Source of the DNA: Hyphodiscus hymeniophilus
Lineage: Eukaryota > Ascomycota > Leotiomycetes > Helotiales > Hyphodiscaceae
Length of the DNA stretch: 64,000 nt
Direction of reading: 5' to 3'
Assembly: GCA_016508695.1 (NCBI GenBank)
Contig: VNKQ01000019.1
Coordinates: 372,001 to 436,000 of the forward strand
Below, piece by piece: positions 35,779-47,623 of this stretch. Under the pieces are notes generated by a model that saw only the letters and a program-made list of their open reading frames with translations, was not told where the DNA came from and searched no databases. Positions within the stretch are counted from its first letter, which is position 1, and each line of letters opens with the position of its first letter. The translations under genes and the position numbers were made by a program.

Positions 35779-37747
35779 TTAATATCTCGGTTTCGAATTA
35801 AAATTGATGTCTGACTCCGTCTCCGTCATTTCTGCTAAGAATATTGCTTGCTGGACTGTGGAGCAATGAGATCAGACCACTGTAATCAAGAAAGAAGCAT
35901 ATGGGAGGGCCACTTACTCCCCATTGTGTCGCCGATAGCCCGCAGATTCTTAGCAACGAACTCCTTAACCGATGGGGTGGCAATATCGAGAGCCCCGGCA
36001 AACCAAAGGGGCCACATAAGAAAATAAGGACCAGATGCGCGAACGATAGGAAAGCCGTCGTTGTTGTGCTCGCTGAAGTTGGTCCAGGGGAATGCTGCCA
36101 AAGTGCGGTCGAGATAACGGGGCGCTTCCGCATGCGGAGAAAGATGGCTAGGCCGTGGGATAACGCCAATGTGTTGGGGCACACTGGCCAGAATCTCAGA
36201 TTGCATTTCGTAGAGGGTGTCTGTCGACATTTGAAATTGTGTAGTGTGCTCCGGCTTGGTATATCGAGGTGGCTTCTCAGAAAAGCCTTTCAACAGAATT
36301 TTGCGAATAACTGTGTACGACCTTGTGTCAGCATCACTTTTTCTAGTAATCTCTGGGACTTAGAGAGTGGCCCTTCTGCATTGGACGTGCGAGGATTGCG
36401 GAAGATTCGGAATAATCTTTCGAACCAAGGGACTAACGATGGCAAGTCTCGTGTAGCATGAACATTAGGAACAGAGAGCACGAACATGTATGCAGTATAA
36501 TTCTGACGGTTCTTATTCCATTCCACATCTGTGCGATCCAGTAGTCGTAATAAACATGATAGAGACCATTGTGGACGTATTCACAGTTCGACTTCGGATC
36601 AAGCTGGACAGTTTGAAACTCCCATCCAGGGGGGACGTTCTTGTAGAATTCCATGTATCTACCATCAAGATCCAAGGAGCTCTCGAGGATTACTTCGGGA
36701 TCTGTGAGTTTCCCACTCATGACATTGGCATTGAAGTTTGTGAACTCCATCATTAGCTCCTGGACTAGCCAAGCAGCATCTGGTGCACTCAGCAGTCTCC
36801 TGGCGGTTGCAGTCCATTCAATGATGAAGTCTGGCAATGGCTTATCTCGCTGAATATGACTTATCATTAGAGACGAGGAAGCTTGCATGAACATGCGCCT
36901 CCCACTTGGAGTACTAAACTGCTCAAGCCCCCTTAGATGGAGCAATGCAGTTGCCCCAGCGACGTGCTCAGCCCAAGCATCTATAGACTTCGAATTGCCC
37001 CCAGTGACTGTTTCAAAAATGCCGAGAATCATAACGGCCATCAAAGTGGTGTCCCTTTTGACGTCTTTAGGTGAGCGCAGGGCGGCATTGGTAAGGCTTA
37101 AAGCTCTCATGTAGAGATACTGAGCGCCTTTCTTGAGTGATGAGGCGCGCACTGCATGGGCGTAGCCGGCTAGGCCGACTGCCTGCATAGAAACCATCAG
37201 CCCTTCGGGCAAGTCATCGCTTTGATAAAGATCGGAAAGGTAATCCAAGTGTCCCCGAGTCGGGCCTTTATTGCCAATGATGTAATTTGCAACAAAGAAT
37301 ATTGTAGCCCGATCTTCAATAGGTTGTGATAGAGCGTAAGAAATTGCAGGTGCGGATTGACGGACAACCTCGAGGGTCTCGTCGGAGTCATGTGATGTTT
37401 CTGCTGCGGCCCTGTCTGAAGGTGGGCTCTCGATCACGACTTTTGCCTTAGTCAAAGCTTCCTTTGCCTTGAGTTTTTGGATAACCTTGTCACTCTCGTT
37501 CCTGAAAATGACATCCCCAGGGATGCGGTAGCCAGGACACACCCGCTTAGCTCTCTTGCACTGAGTGCAGCCTTCTGGCTTTTGGTCGCACTGTGGCTGG
37601 TTAATGCCGGTATCCTCTTCACCCAATGAACTGATGAATATTGACCAGCATGCAGCCAGGAAGAAATGGGACGAAGGAAAAACATACTCTTGTCTTTTTT
37701 GCACGGCAAATATGACACCCTCCAGATGGTTTCCCACAAAATACCAT
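35779..37747 (-). CDS. Zn2Cys6 transcription factor (fungal-specific TF type 2)
   Basis: Four exons, 37747-37688, 37590-36486, 36310-35918 and 35855-35779, give 544 aa. The zinc cluster is split by intron 1: C11-x2-C14-x6-C21-x6-C28-x2-C31-x6-C38 (GCHICRAKKTR, then CDQKPEGCTQCKRAKRVC). After a Lys/Glu linker comes the type-2 fungal TF region (YIIGNKGPTRGHLDYLSDLY; AVGLAGYAHA; WAEHVAGATALLHLRGLEQF). The C-terminus ends in an AIGDTMGIQQAIFLAEM helix, typical of this class. The donor of intron 2 (GTTCGT, intron 175 nt) is weak and is the least certain join. It is divergent from the MFS transporter at 38634. Confidence 0.84.
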
Positions 37748-38633
37748 CTTTCAAAACAACAATGCCGTCTTCTCTCCCCTTTCGACAAGCAGAAAGTCTC
37801 TTGGCAGTGATTGAAAGGACTCGTGCTCTTCAGTCAAGTTCAATACGCTCGAACATACCGCTCGACCACTCCAGGAGGCATACGAATCCCAAAGTCTCTG
37901 GCGTGGCGCAGCAACGCGGTCTCTAGGCCGTTCACACTCGTATAAATCGGCAATGTGAGGCTACGAAGCAATATCGAGCTGAGTGAGAGATCACTGAGGT
38001 GGGCCGAAAGAGGAAATTGTTGAAGTTAAGGAGAAGCAAGCTCATGCCAAAATTTGGCTGACGTTGACAAGCCTGCACCTTTAAAGTCGGCTGAGGTCCG
38101 AGATAAGCCAGAACGAAAAGGGGCGGAACGATTGGCTACAGTAGCACGGCCATTCACTGGACTCGCTTAACTCGATCTAAGCCAATCTCAGTAATTATTG
38201 GTGTAGCGTCTTCGAGACACTCTCCAGAAAAATAACGAGTGCGACCACCGTTCGAAGTATACAAAATCCAGTTTCGTCAACACCCCCAACTAAGTGATGA
38301 AGTATTCGTCATCTCTGCTGCTGTGCCATGTTGCAATCGCAACTATGTTCCTTCTTTGGTGCTCAATTTGTAGGTAGGGCTGTTAGTGCGGCTCATTTCT
38401 CGTCCATCTTATTTTTGACGACTTCAGGTCGGCAGTCATTCCTGTTTCAACGCATGCGGTATAAGTGTCAATATGTCTTCTTTTTCACTTATTTTGTGTC
38501 TTTCACATCCCTATCTACAGCTCATTCTTTCTTTCTCAAAGTCATCTGCACTCTCCTTCTCTCTTACAAGCTCCCGCACATTCTCAAACTGGTCTGTCTT
38601 ACTACCCAACCTTCATACTCGGTCATCCTCGAT
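37748..38633. promoter_or_regulatory. Divergent region between Zn2Cys6 regulator and MFS transporter
   Basis: An 886-bp spacer between two outward-facing starts. The plus frame at 38328-38633 lies upstream of the MFS ATG and is probably 5' leader. No gene is supported. Confidence 0.45.
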
Positions 38634-40604
38634 ATGGCGACCATACTATACAAGAAGTATATGTCGAAGAAGCGTGGAAAATCTGGAAATCCACAGTCAC
38701 TCTGCGAACACCAACGGAGGAGCCAAGGATCTCAGGCCCCGTTGGAGCTGTCTCCGATGGGGACACAAGACGGAGGATTCCAGAATACCCACAAGACTCC
38801 ACCTGATATTATAATGGGTTCTTCGAGATGTTCTACGTGTGCCGACGAGAAGCGAACGATGGCCCACTATCGACGCCGACTAATCTTTGGACTTCTCCTA
38901 CCGTTCATGGTGCAATCGCTCGACGTCACAATCATCTCCGGGGCTTTACCATTCATAGCTTCCGACTTCCGTTCGTCCTACTGACTCCATTGCGGAGGTC
39001 TTAGCTAACTTCAAACAGATCAACTATCTCAACTCAACTGGATAGTCTCAGCATTCAACCTCTGCTCCGCGACATTCATACCAGCTTGGGGTCAATTCGC
39101 CGATGTGTTCGGACGTTACGCCGCTATGCAAGGCGCTCTCTTCTGTATGATCCTTGGAAGCGCATTGGCCGCTGGCTCTCCAGTAACAGCTTTTCCCATG
39201 CTGCTTGTGGGACGAGCAATTCAGGGAATGGGCTGTGCTGGGCTCAATATTTTGACGAACGTTATCCTCGCTGACAAAGTCTCCTTGGCTGAAAATGCGA
39301 AGAACAAATCGCTTTTTACCCTCGTCAGTGGTGTTGGATATGGAATAGGACCAGTTATTGGAGGTTACCTGACACAGGTATCTTGGAGATGGTGCTTCAT
39401 CATCAATATCCCTATTGGCGTGGCAGGTATAATTATTGTGCACTTTGTTCTTCGACCGGTGCTCCTTGGTCCTCAGGAAATCACTCGCACCGACGGTACA
39501 GCAGATTCGCAGATCTCTCCCGGGTCAACGTTCATTGCACGACTATCAACGTTTGACCTCGGAGGCCAATTTCTGTTCCTCTTCGGACTGGGCCTTCTCA
39601 TCCTGGCTCTGACGTGGGCAGGATCTTATTATCCATGGCATGACGTGAAGGTCATCGTACCACTCACAACCGGGCTCGTTCTACTGTTGGCATTCATTCG
39701 ATGGGAATATCTAATGATTCCCGGCTCCTTCCTCGCAAACCGATATCCCCACCGCCAAGCCATGATTCCCCTGAAGCTTCTCTGCACCAGGAACGTCGGG
39801 ATCCTAATATACATCAACCTCATCACAGGAATGGGTATGTACCTCCTCCCCTCTCCCTCCACGCCCCCCATAAACGCGAATTCTAACACCCGGAAAGCAA
39901 TGTACGCCGTCTTCTACTTCGTCGACCTCTACTTCGCCCTCGTCCTCTCCTACCCCTCCGGCAAAGCAGGCCAGAACCTCCTCTACTACCTCCCGGGCCT
40001 GGCAGCAGGCGCCTACGCCGCCATGTTCGCCTGCAACGTGTACCCGCGGAAGACGTACCCCCCACTCCTCCTCGGCACGCTCCTCGAGGCCCTCGGCATC
40101 ACCCTCCTCGCCGTCGCCCTGCGCGCCGATCACCTCCCCCTCATCTACGCAATGATGGCCCTCACGGGCGTCGGGACGGGCCTGCGCTTCATGCCGGCCA
40201 CCCTGCACGGCGTCGGCTACTACCCCGCGCACATCGCGCGCGTCGTCGCCCTGCTGCTGCTGAGTAGCTCGCTGGGCGGGGCGCTGGCTACTACTGTTAT
40301 GCTGAATATCTTCAACCACCGCTTGAGCGGGGTCGGGATCGATGGAGGTGGTGGGAGTGTGGCGAGTTTGGATGCGGTTAAGGGGTTGAGCGAGGGTGCG
40401 CAGGTGTTGTTGAGGGATCGGGCGAGGGAGGGGATCAGTCTGGCTTTTTTCGCGGTTAGTTCTTTTATGTGGCTCGGTCTTGTAGCGATGGTTGGGTTGG
40501 GTAACGTGGACATTGGGAGGGAGGGTGCTGGAAGGGAGGAGAACGTTTCTAAGGGGAGTTATTTGGGGAGTTTGGTGAGAGGCAGAGGTAAGAGTAAGGC
40601 GTAG
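38634..40604 (+). CDS. MFS drug:H+ antiporter-type transporter (DHA14-like, 14 TM)
   Basis: Three exons, 38634-38970, 39019-39834 and 39898-40604, give 619 aa. A hydrophilic 85-residue N-terminus precedes TM1, which carries the DHA2/14 motif LDVTIISGALPFIASDF (LDxTIVxxALP-like). QLSQLNWIVSAFNLCSATF follows after intron 1, then the A-motif GQFADVFGRYAAM and motif C GVGYGIGPVIGGYL. Intron 2 (63 nt, GTATGT...GAAAG) is in frame, so reading through would insert 21 Pro/Ser-rich residues. The sequence from about 39890 to 40260 is much more GC-rich than the rest. The family exports drugs or secondary metabolites. It is divergent from a regulator, suggesting a regulated export pair. Confidence 0.88.
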
Positions 40605-40715
40605 TCGATCAGGCTGCAACGGTGCACAATTGTATACATCTAATAGCAGACTATATATCCTTACACATGAGAGAGTATAGATCCACAATGTACAAAACAA
40701 AAATCAAACACCAGA

Positions 40716-41996
40716 TCAGGGCTTGTCATCCCTCTTGTCAACCTGGATGTCCCAGGTGCTCGCGACTCTAATCTCGGGGAACCTCACCTTGGCCGGCATA
40801 TTCGGTTTCTTAGTCTCGACTGGACTCGGCAGCTCCTCCAAGCCAATGACCACGCTCCCCTTATCGCTCGTCCTCATCAGATCCTCATCACTTCCCCAGC
40901 GATCATGCATGATCTTCGTCGCGCCAAACTCCCTCCCAGCGACACCACTCGCGCTGCCCTTTCGGACATTGAACCCGCTCCTGGCATCCCCGTGCTTGTA
41001 CTTCGTCTTCTTGTAGCCACGGTCTTGGAGGAAGGAACCGAGGACCACGGCGTTGGAGGCGAAAGTAACGAGGAGGATGTCGAAGGAGGCGACGAGGGAG
41101 CGGAAGTGTTGCTCTCCGCGGTGATTTACCACCATCGGTAGCTGATAGCATGTCAAAGCCACGCCAGCGAGTGGGAGGGCCATGCGGATGATGATGCTGG
41201 TTTTCCTGTGGCGCTTGTTAGTGATATGAAGATCAAGAGGTGGGAGAGACGAGCCTGCTCTGAGTGAGTCGCGCCTTCAAAATCATGGGTATTGGGAACA
41301 CGACGAGGACGATATTGGTGAGGATGTTCAAGACGCCGCTGGTGAGCAGGTGGGCATAGCCTTGTCGACATTGTGGCCCTGGATCTGGCACAACTTGCCA
41401 GTAGTGCGAAAATGGCTGGCACGCCGCGAGATCGCTGATGACCGCTCCGACGAAGCTGACGGCTAGGAAGATGTGGAGATAGCGTAGCAATTTCTGGTAA
41501 CGGTGTTGCGAGCCAGTGGGGGTGATGTTATCTAGATACATGCTCACGCTGTACTTGATCATCCAGAGACTGTACTCGAGTCAATACAGTCTTTACGTGA
41601 AAGAGGGGTCGAAGAGAGGGGCTGAATAGTGATCAAAGATTACCTGAGGACTTACTATGCAGTGTACATGATTCTGGATACCAAAACCAGTTGGCTTCCA
41701 GTTTCTCTGCGTCGGATTTCCAGGGCGGTCAAGCTTTCTGTGACGGTGTTGTTCGTCCCATAGAGCAATATGACATGGACGAGGGCCATTCTGATCATCA
41801 AGGGTACGATGGATGCCAGCATGAGGCCATCGGAATGGAAGATCTTCTCTGCACGAATATATCTTCCACAGACTCGAAAGAGTATCACGGTGATGGAGTA
41901 AAAAGTACACCACCAAGATACCAGCAAAGTTGGCTTGTCATCGTGGAATGTTCGGAAAGCAGGTGCTGCAGTTACGAATCGACGAAGCAGTTCCAT
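40716..41996 (-). CDS. Fungal rhodopsin-domain integral membrane protein (7 TM)
   Basis: Three exons, 41996-41656, 41569-41255 and 41205-40716, give 381 aa. Seven hydrophobic segments and the signatures CGRYIRAEKIFHSDGLMLAS (D in the first half), SRIMYTAYLWMIKYSVSMYL, CQPFSHYWQ with CRQG, and LNILTNIVLVVFPIPMILKA identify the fungal rhodopsin-domain family, related to PTH11-like proteins. The hydrophilic C-tail (about 110 aa) has RDDKP at the end. The second intron appears to use a GC donor (AG|GCTCGT), because no GT in the right phase exists. It sits tail to tail with the MFS gene, 111 bp apart. The role is unknown; some relatives act as surface receptors. Confidence 0.82.
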
Positions 41997-44482
41997 CGTG
42001 GACCGTCAGACTAAGGCTGGAGCATGAGAAGACGGAATTGTCGTAGATATGGATAATGATCGTGAAGATCAGCTGTGATTGTTGTGATGAGATGTCCTAT
42101 CAATGGCCGGTGTGTTCTGTGAGACCTGTCACTGGACGAGTGTACTCTGAGTGCCGGCCAATCCCACAAGTGCCTTCTTCGGAGCGATGGAACATCCAGA
42201 ATCTCGAGGTTTCGCTCGCCACAGTGGGAAGTTTGGAATGGACGGCATGAAAGGAAACAACCCTGGAAGGGTTCGGAGAGAAGAAGAGGAAGCGAAGGGG
42301 CCGCGATAGGATATTTCCTATTACCCCTGCGTGCATGGCATGGTCACTCTATTGCGCTTTACCCGTACTGCTTTAGCCAGGACTGCCTGTGCGATACCTA
42401 AGCCCGTCCGCATTGTACCTGCATCTGGTGCATGACAGAGAAGAAGGTGTCAGCGCTATGGAGTGCTGGGGGTGAAGAAGCTTAGAAGATGCTATTGGGG
42501 GTAAAAGAGGAGTTGATGGCTTCTTTGAGTAGTTGTGGTCGGCAGAGAGAAATACGAAAACATAATGGTTTCAACTTGGTTGGTTGTTGATTGGGTGGTT
42601 GAGAGATGGAGATAAGAGATGCAAGTGACATATTGGCATTGGTGTTGCAAACGTTACAGGAGAGTCTGTTCGCGCATAGCTCCGGCGACGATGCCGAGGT
42701 GACGTTAGAAAGTGGCCGGAGGTGGCTTGCAGAGGCGTTGGATTTGACGCCCCTCGCCGGACACTGTGGCCTGATTCGGACACGGGATTCAGGAACAGGA
42801 ACCAAACAATACAGGAACAGGAACAGAAACAGGAACAGAACGGGAACAGGGAAAGTACAGTATAATGTATGTACGGGACAGGGCGGTGCAGCAAGAGCTC
42901 CTTTCAGCCCAGTCTACATATATGATATGTCGGTGGTATCGGGACTCGCTTAGCGTTCTCGAAGGATAGGGGGTTTGGGATGCTCTACCTGGTGAATCTG
43001 CTAAATGGTTGCCTCATCTACGAGATATGCCCACCATACTCTGTAGACGGTAGTAAACAAACCGGTAAGTAGGGGTCGACCAGAAACCTCCGGGCCTTTT
43101 CTGCTTTGCCTTCCGCTTATCCGTACTTGTACTTGTACCCCTGAGAGGCGAGCTTCTCATGTTTCCTTTTTGGTTTTCCTTTTCTCCTGCCGAGACCGCA
43201 TTCGTTTTCTGTATCTTCGTTCTTCCCTCCTACCGTACGAAGTACAGTAGACTCATCCATCCAGACCTAATCACCTTCCCAATGCAGAGACTCATGCCGA
43301 GCGGTGGGCCGAACGATCCCTACCTACTACTCCCACTAGCCGAGAGAAGCTTCCGAGGGGGCCCAAAGTCGCAATGCGATTATGCGGGTCAGGCGCTTAC
43401 TGTAAGAGCCGGCTTCTGCTACTTGTACTGTACGTGAATGTGTCGCACATACGACGATCCACATGACTCGAGTATCGACTATCGAGTGGCGATCAACAGC
43501 CAGGGTGGGAGTGGGGAAGGAGTGGGCATGAGGGTGGATATTGGAGAGGAGGGAGGGAGATTCGGAGTGAGATTGGGATTGATATCGGATTGACTGGACC
43601 GACTGGATTATTGACCCTCAAACGTGGCCCTTCCCATCTTCGTGCAGTCGAAACATGACAAAAAGGAGATCAACAAGACCAACGAGACCTTGTCGGCATG
43701 TCATGCATTCATTGCATTCATTCATCTTGGGTAAAGAGTCGTGTATTGGTCTCCTGAAGTGCTACTTCATGTCCAATACTACCCTCGAATCTCGAGGGCC
43801 AGACCCCGATTCGTCTCCGCCATATCGTCTGCCCTACGGACCGTATATTCACCAGATCAGTCAATGCAACTCTGCATGCCGACTTGTACGGTTGTACCTT
43901 ATCTGCTATCGAGACCTCCCTGCTCCGTACTCCGTAACGCTGCATGACTCCTGACCCCTTCTTGCTCCGAGCGACCCCTTCCTTGGGGGTCTTGGGAATC
44001 TTGGAGACCTTGTTCCTCTGCTGATTCTACGGCCATGTGGGTTCCATCCCTCGATCCCTCGATCGTTCATCATCCATGAGTTTGCACTTGACCGTTCTTG
44101 CTCGTACACGCCGTTAGCCTCCCAAGTCTGATACAAAACCTCGGCGCAACTACTGCAGTGAGGGTCCGTTGCGTTAGCGAGCTCATCCCTACCCACGCAC
44201 CAGCACCACGACCACGTCTTACTATCTCCTTTCATCTTACGGTACATGCGCTCTGGCCTTCTCAAAATACCCTCCTTCTGCACAACATCCGCGGCCACAT
44301 CCCCATGAATCGCTTCTCCAAAACGTGGTCAACGTGGTTCTTGACATAAAAACAAACGAGCCTAAATTCATCGTCCAGCCGTATTATCATTATCCAGCAT
44401 ACTTGGACTCAACACACTTCTGAACCCGAGGTCATGAACGAGCTCTAGTAGGCCTCACATCTTAATCAAACAGTCTTCAATC
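41997..44482. other. Gene-poor region (2.5 kb)
   Basis: It holds an AGGAAC-type repeat at 42790-42850 and a purine-rich plus strand near 43500-43590. Short frames on both strands overlap each other and show no family signature. The last few hundred bases are the 5' region of the permease. Confidence 0.45.
42790..42850. repeat. Imperfect (AGGAAC)n repeat
   Basis: Irregular runs of CAGGAACAGGAAC and CAGAAACAGGAACAG. Low-complexity, non-coding. Confidence 0.8.
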
Positions 44483-46424
44483 ATGGACTCCGGAATCGGC
44501 AAGTCGTACTCGACGACGTCGACAGTCACTCCCTTGTTGACGAGGCCGAAAGGAATGATAGCGCTACCAAAAGCCTTTGACAAATTTCGAAGTGACCAGA
44601 AACGAGAGCCAGGTCCCCCTCCAGCAATCAATTTTGGTCAACATGGGAGGACCTTCAATGCCAAGCAAGCTGCGTACAATACCGCGAATTCTGCCTTGTT
44701 CAGGAGACTAAAAGGGCGCCATTTGCAAATGATAGCCATTGGAGGTTCAATAGGTGAGTCCACCGCGGCCCTAGACAAAGATGAGATTCTGACTATCTCA
44801 GGTACTGGTCTATTCATTGGAACTGGTCAAGCTCTGGCAACCGGAGGACCAGGATCTCTTCTGATTGCTTTCATCATAATCGGAGCAGTTCTGTACTGCA
44901 CCGTGCAAGCCCTCGGCGAGATGGCAGTGACATTTCCAGTCGCAGGCTCCTTCTCTGCCTTTGCGACCCGGTTCATTGACCCTGCGTGGGGCTTTGCGTC
45001 AGGATGGAACTATGCGTTGCAGTGGCTCTTCGTCATGCCGCTGGAAATCATGGCTGCTTCACTTACTCTGGAATATTGGAACACTTCTATTCCAGGGTGG
45101 GCAAGCATATCCATTTTCTTACTGCTTATCATTACGATCAACTTGTGTGGAGTTAAGGCGTATGGAGAAGCTGAATATGGCTTCTCAATTATGAAAGTCA
45201 CCGCCATCATTGGGTTTATTATTTTGGGCGCTATCATCAACGTAAGCAATGTCAAATTTTACATTTGCTTTGGCTTTAAAATCAGCCTTACAACCGGCTA
45301 ACATGTTTTCTAATCGGATTTGCACTGACTCGAACACAGTGCGGCGGTGGTCCTGATGAGGGATATATTGGTGGACGTTACTGGCAAAACCCAGGCGCGT
45401 TCAGAAATGGCTTCCAAGGATTCTGCAATCTTCTAGGAACCGCGGCGTTCTCATTCTCGGGAACCGAGCTTGTTGGTCTAGCAGTGGCAGAAACTAACAA
45501 TCCATCCAAAGCTCTCCCTACAGCCATCAAGCAAGTATTCTGGCGTATCGCAATTGTAAGTTTCTTCTTCCGCTATTCTCTGCTATCTAACAGATCATAC
45601 AGTTCTACATCGTCTCGGTAGCGATCATCGGCCTTCTGGTACCCTACAACAATACAGAACTCGTCAACGTCGACGACGTTGAATCCAAGACATCTCCATT
45701 CATCATTGCCATCAATTCTGCGGGCATCACCGGCCTCGACTCCGTCATGAACGCAGTAATCATGATCTCGGTCCTCTCCGTAGCCAACTCCTCCATGTAC
45801 GGCTCAACCCGCACCCTCGCCGCTCTGGCCGAGCAAGGCCAAGCCCCCAAGATCCTGGGATACATCGACCGCAAGGGCCGTCCCCTCGTCTCCATCGCCC
45901 TCGCATCCGCCATCGGCCTCATATCATTCCTCTACCTCTCGCCCGTCCAGGGGCCCGCCTTCACATGGCTCCTCGCCCTCTCCGGCCTCTCCAGCATCTT
46001 CACCTGGGCCTCCATCTGCTTCGCGCACATCCGCTTCCGCACCGCCTGGCTGCAGCAGGGGAACCAGCTCTCCGACCTCGTGTACCAGTCCCCTCTCGGC
46101 ACCGCCGGGTCGTGGGTCGGGCTCGTCTCCTTCCTCCTGATCCTCGTCGCGCAGTTCTGGGTGGCGCTCGACCCCGTCGGCGGCTCGAACAACACCGCGC
46201 GCGAGAAGGCCTCGAACTTCTTCGCGGCGTATCTGGCGTTGCCCGTCGTTCTGGTGTCCTATTTCGGGTACAAGGTCTGGTATAGGACGAAGTTCGTGAG
46301 GATCAAGGATATTGATCTGGATACGGGGCGCCACGAGCTGGAGAGTGCGCTTTATAGGGATAAAATGCGGGAGGACAAGACCATGTGGCCGAGGTGGAAG
46401 ATTATTTACAAGACACTCTGTTAG
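44483..46424 (+). CDS. Amino-acid permease (AAT/YAT family, general amino acid permease-like)
   Basis: Four exons, 44483-44753, 44802-45241, 45340-45555 and 45603-46424, give 582 aa. The N-terminus leads into LKGRHLQMIAIGGSIGTGLF (intron 1, 48 nt, lies inside GGSIG|TG), the substrate-backbone motif of the family. Then come VTFPVAGSFSAFATRFIDPA, GFASGWNYALQWLFVMPLEI, FSFSGTELVGLAVAETNNP and SSMYGSTRTLAALAEQGQAP. The C-terminus ends WPRWKIIYKTLC. Twelve hydrophobic segments are present. It is a plasma-membrane H+/amino-acid symporter, and Gap1-like broad specificity is likely but unproven. The last exon is markedly GC-rich. Confidence 0.93.
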
Positions 46425-46648
46425 ATATAGAAAGACTTGGAGCTGCGGGCAGTGCGTTTAGGATACCCAATTTAAAGCTTTTTTTCGTTTATGCTCGTTC
46501 AAATCGTTGAGTATTTGAGGTGCCGTCCCTTCATTATTTCGTGTCTCAAGTGACCCCAGATGCTTCGACAATATGTTCTATAATTACAGTATATCGCACA
46601 TACTTCCCCAAACTCCATCGATCGCCAACCCGAATATCCAACCTAGCT

Positions 46649-47623
46649 TTACATAACAGTACAGCAACCATCCAACTTCTTCAGTATCCTCGGCAGCATC
46701 TTCATAGCCAACTTCTCTAGCTCATCATTCTGATTATTCTGTTGGTTGCCGCCCTGGTATCCACCCTGCTGCTGGCCCTGCTGATGTCCTCCCTGGTACC
46801 CACCTTGCTGCTGGCCCTGTTGATACCCGCCCTGCTGCTGGCCCTGTTGATATCCTCCCTGATGCCCACCCTGTTGATACCCACCACTCTGCCCACCATA
46901 ATGCTGGCCCCCACCTCCGCCATGACCCGGCGCCGGCGGCATGACAGCCGGCCCGCCCTGCAGATTGATATACATCCTGCCCTCATTCTGCTCCGTCGCG
47001 TACTGCAAGCCCAGCTCCTGGCAGACCTGCTCGACGCGGGGCTTGATCTTCTGGATGTGGTTCGCGGAATGGTTTCCCTTGCCCACGATGACGTGGAGAT
47101 GCGTCTGGCCGCTCTGCTGCGCATACCGGATGCGCTGCTCGAGGATGTTCTCCGCCTCCTCCACGAACTGCCCGTGTAGGTCTATCGTGTCGTCCGCGAC
47201 GCGCCCCGCGGCGTTGTTCTCTCGGAATATGTAGTCCGAGGCTTGCTTGTTGTATGCGTCCATCTGCGTGGCGTGCTTCTTGCCCTCCTCGGACAGCTGA
47301 TGCGCTGCTCCTCCATCGCCGCGCTCGTATGCTTGGTGTGCCTGTTGAGGGGGGGTTACCTTGGCTGGTCTTGGGGATTGAGGCGTGGGTACGTACCTTG
47401 TCGAAACAGCTGGAGCGTTTCCCGGCTTCCTGGCGTGCGAGATCGCGCAGGCGATCGTACTCGGCTTCTGCGTCGTTGTTCGTGGGGTGGTTGAACGCTG
47501 TTCGGAAGTCTCGTTTCAGCAAATGCATAAGAGGAAGTTGGCAGTTGGTGCACGGTTTGGTGAGGGGGATTGGAACAGACCTTTACCGCCAATGCGGGTC
47601 ATGGGATATGTTTGAGATGACAT
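46649..47623 (-). CDS. DUF1771-Smr domain protein with Gln/Gly repeat and C-terminal CaaX box
   Basis: Three exons, 47623-47581, 47497-47397 and 47341-46649, give 278 aa. The DUF1771 helices (AEAEYDRLRDLARQEAGKRS, then AHQAYERGDGGAAHQLSEEG) lead into the Smr domain: IDLHGQFVEEAENILEQRI with the DLHG motif, and HVIVGKGNHSANHIQKIKP with the GxGxHS-like motif. Smr domains bind nucleic acid and some are endonucleases. A low-complexity tract of GGYQQGQQQ repeats follows (encoded by imperfect tandem repeats, about 46740-46890), then LKKLDGCCTVM. The last four residues, CTVM, form a CaaX box of the farnesyl type, with a second Cys before it. That suggests membrane attachment. Confidence 0.88.

Noticed and set aside
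39804..40700. 298-codon open frame on the minus strand, opposite the MFS exporter
   Set aside because: It is antisense to a clear transporter exon. It results from the C-ending codons of that exon and has no signature of its own.
45924..46334. 136-codon minus-strand frame opposite the permease
   Set aside because: Same cause: the GC-rich last exon of the permease leaves antisense frames open.
46742..47179. Leucine-rich plus-strand frame opposite the Smr gene
   Set aside because: The apparent Leu-rich repeat is the complement of the Gln/Gly repeat of the Smr protein.
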